A DNA stretch of 64,000 bases from Hydractinia symbiolongicarpus (Eukaryota; Cnidaria; Hydrozoa; Anthoathecata; Hydractiniidae): the NCBI RefSeq assembly GCF_029227915.1, contig NC_079884.1, positions 12,586,001 to 12,650,000 on the forward strand, written 5' to 3'. Positions 12,401 through 25,000 of this stretch are shown here, one piece after another. The translations under genes were made by a program, and so were the position numbers. Every line of letters starts with the position of its first letter. Positions within the stretch are counted from its first letter, which is position 1. A model generated the notes under the pieces. The model did not search any database and was not told the origin of the DNA. It saw only the letters and a list, made by a program, of their open reading frames with translations.

Positions 12401-13280
12401 TAAATTTTAGAAATGAAGCATTCACGTTCAACGCGCTACAAAACAAAAACAGTGAACCGACAAAATATATACACCGTGCGTAAATTAATAAATTATCAAA
12501 AATAATATAAAAATTAACTAACCTCACTGCAAAAAAACTTCATGAAAATGTTAACAAATTATCTAACATCTTAAAAAAACAGCAACATTAAATTACGACA
12601 TTGTAGAAGTTTTAAAACTTTGCAGATTCGGATGAAATTTTTTTTTTCATCCAACAAAGTAAAAATTAAACAATTCTACTATATATCCTGTTTCAAGCCA
12701 TATTCTAATATGACTGGAAAAACATTCTAACATCATCTCTAATTAAATATGAATGCATAGCGAATTATAGATAAACAAACAAACAACCGAAAATACTACA
12801 AAAATAACAATATCTACAGCTAGGATACCATCAATCAACCGGTTGACGAAAAACTTTTATAGATGGGGAACATATATGTACACCAACGAAAAACCACGCT
12901 CTCTCTCGCTCATCAACATTTATTCAAAGCACACTGTATTAGAAATCAGAATCCCCCTTCTCCTAAATTATAAATAATCAAATTAAATAATCCTTTTTGT
13001 GTAATTATCTCTATGCAATATAAAATCGCGTGTTATTAAAAATTAGTTAGAAAAATGATTTTTTTACTCGTCGGCTAAGCCTGTATACGATAGCTACGTC
13101 AGTACTGTGCATACCAACACGCCATTTGAAAAACAACCACCACGAAGAACATGTTGTCTTTTGACTGGTGTCGTAGCATCAAAGTTATTGGTATTGCCAG
13201 ATAGAAGAGTATATACACTCGCGTAGGTACATATTTAATCAGAAATGCAATGAAAATTCAACTTTTTTATATACACGTTA
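9411..13280. other. Intergenic interval upstream of the secreted-protein gene
   Basis: I find no supported gene. The interval is AT-rich and includes a fold-back element at 10891-10992, CTAATTTTCGCG-type repeat fragments around 11965-12150, and a possible decayed fold-back remnant ending GGAATGAGGTTGC near 9783. The promoter of the minus-strand gene starting at 9410 should be in its left part, but I see no convincing core motif. Confidence 0.4.
10891..10992. mobile_element. Fold-back element of the CTCGTCCCCAG family
   Basis: The left arm CAATCTTGTCCCCCGG pairs with the right arm CTGGGGACGAGATTG, and the inner arms TTGTTAGGCTTTTTATATTT and AAATATAAAAAGCCC also pair. The segment forms an almost complete hairpin with a loop of about 20-30 bases. 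No coding capacity is evident; a short ORF across it is incidental. Confidence 0.6.
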
Positions 13281-16200
13281 TTAAAATAACATCGCATGCC
13301 CTCCCTCCTGGTTATTATGCGTGTTGAAGTGATCACCTTCTGTAGAATATTGAATAACAGGCGGAGGAGAGCTCGCCTCTCCATTTGGTGATGTTGAGAA
13401 ATTAAGTCGATCTCTTTCTCTTTGTATAACAGTGCCAAGGTCATTGACGGAGCTCGGTTGGTAACCACTTAAACCTGACGGCGGAGCAGAGGAGTTTGGA
13501 TTGCCTTCGTCAGCTAATTCGTCGTAATAATATGAAGATTCTGCAGGATATGAGTAGATTGTGGCTAAATTCTTTGTGCTGAATGCAACTTTCGCAGTCT
13601 AAAGGTTAAATCAGCCATTAAAACAAATACAATATATAAAAATATATTACTTCCAGCGAATAATTAGTTCGAAATTTGTTTTATAGATTTTTTACAGTGT
13701 TGTAGTTGCTGGAAGTGCAAGTGGTTTCAGGACAGATGGTCGTATTAGCATTATTAATACCGTGGAACGTACGTTTACTTCTGAAAAAATACTCTCTGAA
13801 ACCGCTTCCATCATCCATTTATTCCACCTTCAATTTAGGTCCCCCCTTTTTAAATTTTAGAGTCCATCCCCCAGTTGCATGCTAATTTTATTAAAGTGGC
13901 CACAGATTTAACACTTCATAATTTTAGCAGATTTTTACTTCGGTTTCGGTTTCGGGACCACATCTTAGGAGAAAACACTAAAAACTTGTAAAACTATTCT
14001 ATATTTTAGGAGATTTCCAAAAATTTCAAAATGAAATAAAGGTTCTAATAATAAGCCTTCCCTTTTTTGAATTCGACAGAGGTTGTTTATTTCAAACTGC
14101 AGTAATTATACAAACTAGTCGTTAGCACGTGGAAAAATCCACGGGTTCGCCCGTCGCAGCTAAGCTACCATTTTGCGTGACAAAAAAACGGACCGACAGA
14201 CGTATACGGGCATTATAATATAGATATTATTTATCATGATGTTGCAAGGTAAACATGTGCAAAAAAAAAAAACGATTTCACCATGAACAACTTGTATTTT
14301 TGGTTCAAATTTTAGGTTATTTCTGGGAAATTTTAGCTGAGGTGTGGCCATCCTGTTTGCGCAGCATCACAAAAAAATTTGACAAATTGTACGCAGAGGC
14401 AGGCAGGCAGGACTAAGTGAAATCCTAAATATATACAGCTAAAAGAGAATTTAAGCAAACACGAAGAGGGAGAGGGTAAAAAAATAATCGAAAGAACATG
14501 GTTTTGAATTTCAATTGTTTAGAGATGAAAAATACTGCAGACATTAATTAAAAAAATAATCGAAAGAACATGGTTTTCAATTTCAATTGTTTAGAGATGA
14601 AAAATACTGCAGACATTAATTAACAAGTGACTGTTTGTACGTTTCTTGCTTGTTATGCTAGGTAGATGTTTACATTCCGTTTTTTTTTGTGATGCATGCA
14701 AGAAATGCAAACAAAATTTTGATCTGTCACTGCATATATATGTCACTTTAAATATATATGTGCAAGTTATTGATCCCGTTTTTGTATTCAGTTTTTTCTT
14801 TAAAAATATAGACACACTAGTAAAAAATAGATTAAGATTGGGGGAAACATTTGCATTTATGTATATATTTAGTTTCGCTTGTTTTTACAGACTTCATATA
14901 AAAAACTTATCAAAGTGCTTGAAATGATCTGCCTACTTTGAAAAGTTCTAAAAGTTCTGGGTCAAGTTTACAAAAATGATAAAAGTTTCCACACAGCCTA
15001 CATGCAAAAAGTATTAAAAAATGTACACAATAGACGAAGCTTAAAATTTAAATTACTTTAAATGTAATTACGACATAATGATATTATTGATATTGTGGTC
15101 TGTGACAGCCTACTATTAATATCCTGGTAAATTTCCTCGTAAATTACTTTTTGTTTGATTCAGGGAAAGCAAAATTATGTAAGATACAAGACACTGTTTC
15201 CTAAAAAAATGCACTGGTCATGTCAAAGAAATTGATTAATAAAACTGGTTAATTAAAATTCCCAAGTGAGAAAGCTGTTTAATTTATCAATAGAAAGACA
15301 ACAATACCATAATTATGTTTCTATAGAAAGTTGATATTGTTTTGAGTGGAAATGTTTTTATGTACACATAAAAGGAATTGTACATGAAATTATCATGATA
15401 GCAAATATACACAGCATTGTCAAGGCAGTAAATGCCTAAACAAAACAAAAATAGTTGAAGCATGAGTTATGTTTCTGCCTTAAGGATAAAGTTTTAACCC
15501 TTTTTGATTTGTACAAAAATATATAAACCAAATTGAAACACTAGACTAGGAATTTGTAAGAATTACAAAACAAACAAAAATCAAACTAAATAGTACACAC
15601 CTTTCTGTTTTTATTTCTGTTAACACCTGATGACATAATTGATTTGACACTCTCTACTGGTGAATTAAAGATTATTTTTGGAACTTTAGGTGGAGGCAGA
15701 TTTGGGTCTTCGTCTAGTTCATCAAGTTCATTAGACATAAATGTCAAAGCCAATCCTTGAATTGGGTTTTTAGGATTCTCTACAACTTCTCTTTTTAATG
15801 AAACTTGCCGTACACCACCAACAGCAGAGTTTTTGTTGGAAGATTTATTCCGAAGCTGTTCGTCACGCTGATCTCCTGTCATTATAATAAGTTTTCCCAC
15901 TCTACGTTTTTGCTGACTCAGAGATGGCAGTGGCTCTGTCTGATGATTTGTGGTGGATGGAAGAGATTTTGGCAATACTTGCTGTCTTTGTACAGAAACC
16001 ATTTTTGGCGGATTTATTTTTACATCTTCTGCAGTACTCTTTGAAGTGGAAATCTTGTTTCCAGATGTAGACACAGAAATATCAAATGAGTTATGCCTGG
16101 CACCTTTTTCAGAGTGATTTCCAATTTTGTGTTTCTCTCTATCAACAGGTTGTTCTGGTTGGCCATGTTTAGCTGACTGAGGTACTGGGACAGGACTTGT

Positions 16201-18066
16201 TAATTTAGACGTCTTACTATTCTCTACTTCCTTCAATTTATGATTTTCTTGTGGTTGTTGTGGCTCTAGATTAGTTAAAACAACTTGTCCAAGTTTATTG
16301 TACTTGATATTAGGATTGCCAGAACTTTGTTGTGGCTGTGAATCAATTTTCTTATCAACCTTAAAATGATACTCTGTTTTAGGAGATGCTTTAGGTGATG
16401 CTTTAGAAGAGTTTTGAATATGGCTGTTATTATTGTTATTATTATTAACAGGGGCACTTGCAAAAATCTTTCTTACAATTTTAGCTTTTTGTTGTGGTGA
16501 TGGTGTACCTGCGTTATCCAATGGAGTATCAAATTCTTTGCCTTGCAGAAAATTTTCTTTCAAAGACTTGTCATGAATGGGTTTAGATTTAGTAGGTTTG
16601 ACACTTGGCGTTTGGGTTTGTATAATATTTTTACTTTTGGTTTGATGGTAAATAGCTGAGTCTGCCTTATTACTGTTGAAATTATGGACACCATTTTCAA
16701 AAGAATTATGATTTTTCTTCGGTTCGTGTATACTGGGTTTTAACTCAACCTGATTATTTGTGAAATAATCAACCTCTGTATTGTTCTTTGGAGAAGCAAT
16801 TACACCACTATTGGAATTATGGACACTATTTTCAAAAACACTGTCATTTTTTGATCCATTGGTTTTTAACTCAACTTCATGGTGTGAGGTATGATCAGTA
16901 ACAGCTGATTCTTTATTTTTCGGAGAAGCAATTACAATGCTGTGTTCATCATTGGATATGTTTTTCTCTTTACGTTTAGCTATACTATTTTCCTGAATCC
17001 TCTTATCAACAACATCCACTGATAAACTTAGTTCATCTTTTTTTAACAAGTCCACCAAACTTCGTCGACGTATTCGATTATTTTCATGATTTGACACACT
17101 ACTATTCTTCTTTATAACTGGATCAGGATAGCTTGTAGACTTTTCACCTTGAAAGAACATAGGCGCATTACTATTTAAGGGACTTTTCGAACGATTAGTG
17201 CGAAAATGGGCATATTTATCAAAATCTTGTGGTTTATATGAATTATTTTGAAAATTCTTCATTCTTTCTAAAACAGACAATTTTGGGCTTTCTTCTTCTG
17301 TAACGTTGTTATTCAATTTTTCTATATCTACCACACAATTGTCAGTTGTGTCATTATTATTTAAAATCTCTGTAGATTTGGCACGACGAATGTTGGTAAA
17401 TTCTTTCTGGTTAAAAGATTGTTCAGATACAGAATTGGGTCTCTGTTTCTCACCAATAGAAAGTCTTCGTAACCTAGGAAAACCATATGGTAAATGGTCT
17501 TCATTTTTAGACTCTTTAATAGGAACATGTCGTAGATTTATGCCCCATTTATTACGAGCTACAGGTAATTCAGAACTATCAACAATACTTTCATTTTTTT
17601 TCTGCTGCTTGATCTTTTCCTTTCGCTTTTCCTCTTTTACAATATCATGTGATATAAAAACATCACCAATCTCATGTGATATTCTTTTATCAAGCTTTTG
17701 ATGTTGGTTGTTGTAACGAAGCATATTTTGATGAATGTTGTGCTCAATATTTATATTGTAATCAATGCTAGGGTCAGCAGCTTTTACCCACATTCGTTTT
17801 ACAGTTTGAGGAACAATTCTTTCAAACAACACACTATCTGCAACATTCTTACTATTTTTAACTTCTTCTAAATTAGATTGAGCTTGGTTTAACTCAGCAC
17901 TGTCATGTTCAACTTTGTAGTTAAAATTACTTTCGTTAACAATGTCTTTGCTTGGTGTGTCATTAAAATATTCATCGAAACTATTATGATTAGGGTTTTG
18001 TCTTGGACTCAATGACATTTGGCATTGCCAAGGTGACACAGAATGCTGTTTTGTGTTGGATATCAT
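13281..18066 (-). CDS. Large disordered protein with KVAF motif, taperin/phostensin-like
   Basis: Exon 1 is 15601-18066 (ATG, 822 codons), ending AAG before a GTGTGT donor in phase 0. Exon 2 is 13281-13598, opening after a CCTTTAG acceptor in phase 0 and ending in a stop; the total is 927 aa. If the donor is not used, exon 1 reads four more residues (VCTI) to a stop at 15586. The protein is almost wholly low-complexity polar sequence (Asn/Ser/Lys), without signal peptide or membrane segment. Exon 2 begins TAKVAFSTKNLATIYSYPAE. KVAF fits the RVxF docking motif for protein phosphatase 1, and the [V/I]xF...YPxE arrangement recalls taperin and phostensin, PP1- and actin-associated proteins. That similarity is judged by eye and is weak. 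Short repeats such as VIASPKN and VELK occur near residues 380-450. The 2-kb intron contains a mini-Helitron and a tandem duplication. Confidence 0.6.
14115..14224 (-). mobile_element. Mini-Helitron-like element (110 bp)
   Basis: Read on the minus strand it begins TCTATATTATAATGCCCGTA and ends with the hairpin GTGGATTTTTCCAC, a short spacer and CTAG, between a 5' A and a 3' T. These are the expected Helitron termini (5' TC, 3' hairpin plus CTRR, A/T insertion). Both ends match the 547-bp element at 47730-48276, including CCCGTATACGTCTGTC and CACGCAAAATGGTAGCTTAG, so this is an internally deleted relative. It lies in the intron of the taperin-like gene. Confidence 0.65.
14478..14622. repeat. 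Tandem duplication, about 72-73 bp x 2
   Basis: Two adjacent copies of a segment containing AATAATCGAAAGAACATGG and GATGAAAAATACTGCAGACA differ only by a few bases (for example TTTTGAA versus TTTTCAA). It is a recent non-coding local duplication in an intron. Confidence 0.8.
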
Positions 18067-18780
18067 ACTTAATTACGCATCTTAATTCTTTAATACCATG
18101 GTTTTTTAATCACCACAATAGTGTGGTTAGATTTTGAAATATTCTATAAAAAATCATAAAAACAAGAATTAATCCTCTTACAACAGATACATAGATAACT
18201 GAAACACAGTAGAAAGCATTCTTCAATTTCTTGTTCTTGACCACTGCGATAACATTAGCCACCTACTTGCTCTTTTTTTAATTTTTGCGAACATCTTTAC
18301 ATCGTAGGATGATGCTCAAAGACGAAGCTTAAAACTTAAAAAAGGACCGTAATAGAATAGATGCGACACAAATCTAACCCACTTGCTAGTTGCCAAAACC
18401 CTTCAGGTGATTCTTTGGTTTAATATCCAATTTGTTCAACAGAAGAAGAGTCGTCCGTTATAGTTGATGGATGTTTCTGTATGTTAACAAAATCATGTTT
18501 TTACTGGAAACAATAAATAAGTTACTACTAAAAAACACAAAAGAGGAGAACAAAAACTCCTACGCAGGGATTGTTGATTTGTCATAGAGAAAATGCGTGA
18601 AAACAACAACCTTGTCCCCAGTCCATAAACACCAACTATATATTAGCTAAAAATAAAATTATTATGTTTTTCCTTCAACGGGTGTTTCCTACGGCGCGCG
18701 GATTCTTCGTTTGCAAAATGCACCTACTATTTTAAAAAAGTAGGCGTTTGATTTAGGCATATTTTGAAGAATTGCTCAAT

Positions 18781-18898
18781 CAACCAGCCTCGTCCTCAGG
18801 GTCGTGTGGCCCCTGAGCCATATTATTACAGAGTGACCAACAGTTCGGCCGCTATCAAGTTTATCAACAGGGCAAAATGCCCTGGGAATGAGGTTGCT
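18781..18898. mobile_element. Fold-back element of the CTCGTCCCCAG family, diverged
   Basis: The left end CAACCAGCCTCGTCCTCAGG is the approximate inverse of the right end CCCTGGGAATGAGGTTG. The inner part pairs less well than in the other copies, so this is probably an older insertion. Confidence 0.45.
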
Positions 18899-19501
18899 AA
18901 ACCAACGTTTGGAGACCACAATGGCGGTTTTTACGACCCCAATTTCCTCCTGTCCTTTACATACTCCGTAATGGCTGGTTAGGGGAAGGTTGTTTGTTTC
19001 TGACATCGCAATGGCAATATCGAAGTCCCAATATCTAAAAAAGATACAAGATATACAGCACAAAAGGTTGTTCGATTTAAAATAATGGAAGGAAAGTGCA
19101 GTTGCTTCATAAAACATAGTGTATTTTTCAACCAAATATGAGGCTGTTTATTAGAACACATGCAGATGTTTACAAAAGTTTGCAAAGTTTCGTATATGCG
19201 GTGCGAATACCATCCTCGTCCCCAGGGTTTGTTGCCTACGCCAATGCCACTGGCGTTCACTATCATTTAAAATGTCAACAATGCAAAATGGAACCCCAAA
19301 TAACATCTTTCATAAAATATTTACTGTTTGGCTCACCGTTTTTTATTTAACCTTTTTAAACATTGCTCATAATCTTTCAATGTTATTGTAACCAAATCCA
19401 CTATCTTTACAGTAAATCGTTGTATATATTCTGACTGACGCGTGAATGAATTATCGACAACGGATGTAAGCCAATCGCATCACAGAACTTATCAGTCTGT
19501 A

Positions 19502-19566
19502 CCAGGGGTAATTTTGCCGCCCGGCCTCAATGTCAAAAAGGCAAAAAACCTGGGGACGAGGTTGGT
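19502..19566. mobile_element. Fold-back element of the CTCGTCCCCAG family, short copy
   Basis: CCAGGGGTAATTTTGCCG on the left and CTGGGGACGAGGTTGG on the right are partly inverted around GGCCTC/AAAGGC. It is a short or deleted member of the family in the same cluster. Confidence 0.4.
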
Positions 19567-19599
19567 GCGCACATTTGGTAGATAGAAAAATGTATGTAT

Positions 19600-19719
19600 C
19601 ACCCTCGTCCCCAGAGTTATTTTCTTTTCAATATGAAAGAAGACGGTGGAGGGCGAAACAATGATTTTTCGCCGTCTTCTCTCATATCAAAAGGGCAAAA
19701 AGCGATGGGGACGAGGGTG
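19600..19719. mobile_element. Fold-back element of the CTCGTCCCCAG family, well preserved
   Basis: The left arm CACCCTCGTCCCCAG pairs with the right arm TGGGGACGAGGGTG, and the inner ATATGAAAGAAGACGG pairs with CCGTCTTCTCTCATAT. The central GGCGAAA/TTTCGCC also pairs around a loop of about 8 bases. The entire 120 bp can fold on itself. Confidence 0.65.
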
Positions 19720-19844
19720 TGCATAGTTTTTACACTGGGAAATTATTTGTATTTCAACCATACACTACACACACAATATTCACCAATTGCAAGTTTTTAT
19801 TGGATTTCTTTGATTACAATGATCTGTTTGACTTCTGTGTTTTG

Positions 19845-19878
19845 CGCATTCTAATAGACGTCTATTAGAATGTGCGCT
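19845..19878. repeat. Near-perfect palindrome centred on GACGTC
   Basis: GCGCATTCTAATAGAC is followed directly by GTCTATTAGAATGTGCGC. The arms match except for two extra bases, with no spacer. It could extrude as a cruciform. I see no promoter or gene context for it. Confidence 0.6.
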
Positions 19879-20651
19879 CATAACTATTGTTTTCGACGCA
19901 AAAACCGGCTCTGTGGAAGGAAAGCAAGAAAATAGTCGGGACGGAAAGAAAATTAGTACTCATTTCCTGCGAAGGAATTGATTTCTGGTATATATCATCA
20001 TTGTCTGTTTATTTTGAAAAGCTGGGGACGATAACGGATTTATATGGTGTAATTTCTTGCTGAGACAATTCTCGTCCCGTCTAGGAAACGAGTATCTCTA
20101 CTTGAATTACACACAAGATCTCACTTACGCCGGAATCTTTTTCCTCGGGTACTCACCGTTTCTGCATAATTTTCTGTCCCGTTATATTCCATATAAAACA
20201 GGACAAATAGCTTTATTCGGACTAAATTTTAATTTTAGAGGATTTATTTCCATCAAATTACAGTGTAGATTTAAACCTCCGTCGAGCAAAACTTAAGATA
20301 GTGTGACAATTATACGTGGAGGATTTTTTTTTAAAGCAGGAAAAAAAATAAGACATTACATCTATGTACTATTTACGTCAGTAACCTCTCTGATTTAGGA
20401 GAAACACTCTTTTCACCTACTTTAAGAGGATTAATTTCGCGTAGTTAGAGTTACGCGGGTGTCATATACTTCGTGTGGACTAATTTTCGCGGATAACGGA
20501 TTTTTTTAATTTTTCGCGGAGATTTGTTTACGCACGTGCATGGTGAAAAATAATATAAAATGTAGCTATCATTCAAAGGTAGTATAATTTTTTTAAAACA
20601 TACATAACCTAAATTTTTTTGAATAGACCAAAATTGTGAAGGCGTTGCAAA

Positions 20652-20728
20652 ATCATCCCCAGGGTTTATTGCCTATGTCAAAGCCGCTAGCGCTTGGCTG
20701 AAAGCAAATGCCCCTGGAGACGAGGTTG
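20652..20728. mobile_element. Fold-back element of the CTCGTCCCCAG family
   Basis: ATCATCCCCAGGGTTTATTG on the left and GCCCCTGGAGACGAGGTTG on the right are imperfect inverted arms around a small central stem-loop (CCGCTAGCGCTTGG). The left end is diverged. Confidence 0.45.
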
Positions 20729-22097
20729 AAAGGTGTTACCATCTTAGATATCTAGTTCATATTCGGATACAGACCTCATCATTGTGACGACCGTTGACTT
20801 AGATAATTTCATGCTAAATTCTACAGCTGGTGAAATGTCAACACAACCGATCGTTCTGATAGGATAGATTTGTGAAAATGAGTGGCAAATTCGAGGAACT
20901 CATAACAACAGCATCGAAAATACCAAAAGCTTTTCAACCACTTATAACTACCTTCCCCTTTGCAGATGTTAATTTGTTAAACATAATATTCTCTAAAGCA
21001 TTTTGCACGCATTGTCGTTACAACACTCATTAGCGATTTAATGACGATATTCTCAAGCTCTTTGCCAGTTTTAGGACCTTCTCTTGCTACTGATGCATAC
21101 CAATCTGCAAGTTTTTCTTAAGTAGGTTCTTGCCCAAGAGTTCACAGTTAGGTCAAGTTGCTGAAAAATGTGCGTCATGTTGTTGGGTTCACGCTTTTGG
21201 GTGTTCATTATTTCCCTATAGTTCTAAAGAATAGAACTGTTGCTTTTAAACCGAAATTTCCTCCTGATATGATAAAGCATATCCCTATGAGAAAGAGCGC
21301 CTACTTTGACCAAAATTATGTGGAGTTCCTTTAAAACTCAAAAAAAAAAAAAAAAAAAAAAAGGTTTCGCAAGGCAGATTCAGTTTAGATTGTTTTTTTT
21401 TGAAAGAAACTTGTGTTCGATTTATCTGTATCAAACCAATCAGATTGAAATATTGCTCAGTTCTGCAAAATAACATCTGCGGAAATCCGGATTAGAAAAT
21501 ACATACTATTTTTCTATTTTTCTATATTTATTTATTTATTTGTTATTCTTCCACCTTGTCATTTTTTATAAAACTCATTAACCCGATTAAAAATGTTACA
21601 TATCAACTCAAAAGAAACTAAAAAATCGAGTCCAAAAAAAATGAATTGGACATCAAGACAAAAAAGAATCAAAAAATGTCAATTTGCTATTTTCCGAAAA
21701 AGTTGTAAATGTGAATAAAGGTTGATGAAATTGGTTCGACTAACGAATCTCTAAAGTTTATTAAATAAAAAACGTACAATTTGAAATTAAATAAAGAAAT
21801 AAATAATAATTCTAAAAATCAAAAACGTTTTTGGACTAATTAAAAAAACACAAGTGACTTGCATGAAATGAAAAGTGACGAAAAAGGTTCTAAAAATTTA
21901 TAAAAAATTTAACAGCGAAAAAAAATGTTTAAAAAATACTTCGGCATGTCCAAATTCTGAAAATATATACAAAAACAACAAAAGAACAAAATTTTGGTTT
22001 TGTAAAACTTTAACCATTTTTTTTTTTATAAAAAAAACACAGATCTCTATTCTATCGAAACAGAGCATATGATAATCTACGTGGTGTGAAGATAAAC

Positions 22098-25000
22098 TTA
22101 GAATTCCATTTCAACATATGTTTTGATTTCGATCAACTCTCCGCCATTTTTAATGAATTCTTTATGCCCGTGCTTTGTGTGAGAAGTATTTTCAGGAATA
22201 GTAAACTCGTCGGAGGAGAGCATGATTTTCGTTGTGTCGCTTTTGTTGTCGTCTTTTTCTTCCGGCAGATCAGTGGTCGACGGATAATTGTCAGTGTAGG
22301 CTATAAAGGATGCTTCTTTATTTGGAGAGCTACTGTCTGATTTAATCTTCTTTTTTCGAAAGAAACTCAACTTCTTCTTTTTCCCATCCACAACATCGTT
22401 CTCAAACTCCTCCTGCGACATAGAGGAAGGACGCGAAGGTGTTTTCTGAGACGTGGCGTCCGTTGTAATTTCTAAACTCTTTGGTCGCTTCGATTTTTTC
22501 GATTTTTTCTCAGGGATGTTTACGCTTACATCGTCAAGTGATTCTGGTACAGATTCTGATAAGTCTTTCTTTTGCTTTTCCTTCTTATTCCGTTTTAACG
22601 GAAACCGGAATTTCTTTTTCTTCTTCTTCTCTTTTTCTGGCTCATCAAGTTGCTCGTCAATAGAGTAAGTATCTGATTTTCGCATCGATTGGTCTTGGTT
22701 ACTTGCCTCTTCTAACATATTCACCAAGTCGTCGTTGTTGATTTCATCCAACATATTTACAAGATCGTCACCTCCATTCACAGAAGCACTAAGTTCACTG
22801 GTTGCAATCGAAGAGGTTTCAGCAGTCGCATCATTCGATGCACTATTTATAAGTTCAATTGGGGTATTTCTAATAGCCTCAGGAGAGTTATTGTTTATTT
22901 GTGTGTCGAGATCCACGGATATCTCGTTAGCTAATCCAGCTATATTAACGTCGGGAAGACTATCCTTTCTAATTTCTTGGAGCTGTTCTTCTACGATTAT
23001 TCCTGGTGGTTGCGTCTTGATTTCACAAGGCGACTCTTCTGGTATGCTTTCCTCATGTGTCGCATGTATTTCAGACTGGATTTCTTCTTCGAGATCCTCT
23101 GTATCAAACGACCAATCGGATATGAGTTTGTCTGTGCGAATAACTGCCGTTACGACTTCTTCATCGTCGGAAATATTCCCGTTGTCTGTTTTGTTCTCTT
23201 TTTGAGAGAGTTCTATGTCAAGTTTATTTGATTCGCTTTTTAACGTGAACTCGTTGAACTCACTCGATGCCGGTGTTCCGCTAACACCGGCATCGAGTGA
23301 GTTGCTACTTTCTTTAACGCCATTTTGTTCCCAGTTATCACCTTCGCTGGGATTATTAGTCAAAACGTTGCTTTCGATAACGTCCTTATGTTTGTCAACA
23401 TTTGAGCGTTTTTTCTTTTTAAGTCCAAAGCGTTTCTTTTTCCCTGTCGTTGATCCTTTATTTTGTTCATCATTGAAGGACGGGTTGCGGTCTATTATAT
23501 TTCCTAACACTGACGCTACATCTGACGAGTATTTAGTATTTTCCGGAACGAATTCATTAGGTAAATCAACATTGTTTGTAGTTGAAATTTCAGAAACAGT
23601 CGAGACTTTAATATCAATATTTGTGTTAGGAACGTCGTTTTCAATATTTGTGTCATTAGTTTCAATCTGGTTAACTTCCCCCTTTTCTGCTATTATATCG
23701 TTACCTTGGAGCACGTCGAGGTCCGCAGATGTTTTCCTTTCATGATCAGAATCTGAAGATTTTCGACTTTTTCTCATCCTAGAAAACAACCCTTTCTTCC
23801 TTTTATCGCTGCTCTCCTCCTCAGGTTTCGTTGCTTCATTGACGTGAGGAACATCTATCGCTCTTTCTTCAAAACTTTCAGGATTATCTTTCACGCTAAC
23901 AAGTTCTACGTTGCCATCTTTTTTTTTACTCTTCTTACTTACTTCTTTCTTCTCAGTTTTGTGTTTTTGGAATGGAAACTTCTTTTTCTTCGTCGAATCA
24001 GTTGCAGTAACGTTATATGATTTATAATTAGACAAAAGTGGATTCGATGACGCATTGGTACTCTTCACAGGTTCCGTTGCGCTGTTTGATTTTGCGACGG
24101 ATTGGTGTATAACTGGTTTATCAGCATCTTTTTGTTGAAATGACGAAGGTCGTGACTTCACTTTGCCGCCGCCGAAAATGCCTAACGCACCGGCGACCAT
24201 ACCCGAGGTATCAACTTCACCAGATGTTTTCGGTGCTAGGTTGCGTCGTTCGTTAAAAGATCTTGAGTATTCTGTTTTTGGTTTCTCAAAGTTTGATAAA
24301 TCTAGTTGTGATCTCCGGAGCGGAGCGTTTAAGCTCTGCGTACTTGGGTATTTTTTCTTCAAGTTTTCAGCAATTTGTTGATCAAACAAAAGTTTATTCT
24401 GCATCACCAAGCTACCTGTTTTTCCAGTATCGCTGCCGTTCGAACGAAGCGACGACGAGCGTTCTTGTCTTGGTGAACGACGCATCGAACTTTGCTTGGA
24501 CGACAATTTTTTTGTGCCATCGACTTCAGGTGATGTGGAACGTTGAGATACGGTCTCTGGTGAAATTGAGCGTTGAGAAACGGTCTCTGGTGAAACTGAG
24601 CGTTGAGACACGGTCTCTGGTGAAACTGACCTTTGTGATATGGTTTCGGGCGATGTTGAGCGATGCGAAATAGTTTCTGGAGATGTTGAACGTGGATCGG
24701 TGCTTTCAGGTGACATTGACCGGTTAGAAGATCGACGATTAGAGGAAGCGTCGTTAGATTTTGTTTGTTTTGATGCTTCCTCAGTGCGCTGATTCTCCTG
24801 ATTTTCCTTCTTGGCTCGTTTCAATCCTCCACCAGCAGAGAAAACCTTTTTCGGTTTTTCGACAGGGGAGAAGTGGGCACTGCTATCCGCCGACTGAAAA
24901 CCGCTCTCTTCAGTTACTGGCGTTGGTGAGAAGACTTCTTCATAAGCAGAAGTACCCGAATCAGATTTCTCCGCGGCTAAACCCATATTCGTTTCCGGGG

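Larger units (their letters stand above)
18067..22097. other. Intergenic interval rich in fold-back repeats
   Basis: There is no gene I can support between the taperin-like gene and the PUB-domain gene. The interval holds several fold-back copies with CTCGTCCCCAG ends (separate entries), a lone half-copy near 18609 (AACCTTGTCCCCAG), another at 19212-19228 (CCTCGTCCCCAGGG), a near-perfect palindrome at 19845-19878 and a poly-A run at 21340-21362. Confidence 0.5.

Noticed and set aside
22735-23745. Plus-strand ORFs of up to 176 codons
   Set aside because: They are antisense to the large last exon of the PUB-domain gene and have no splice or domain support.
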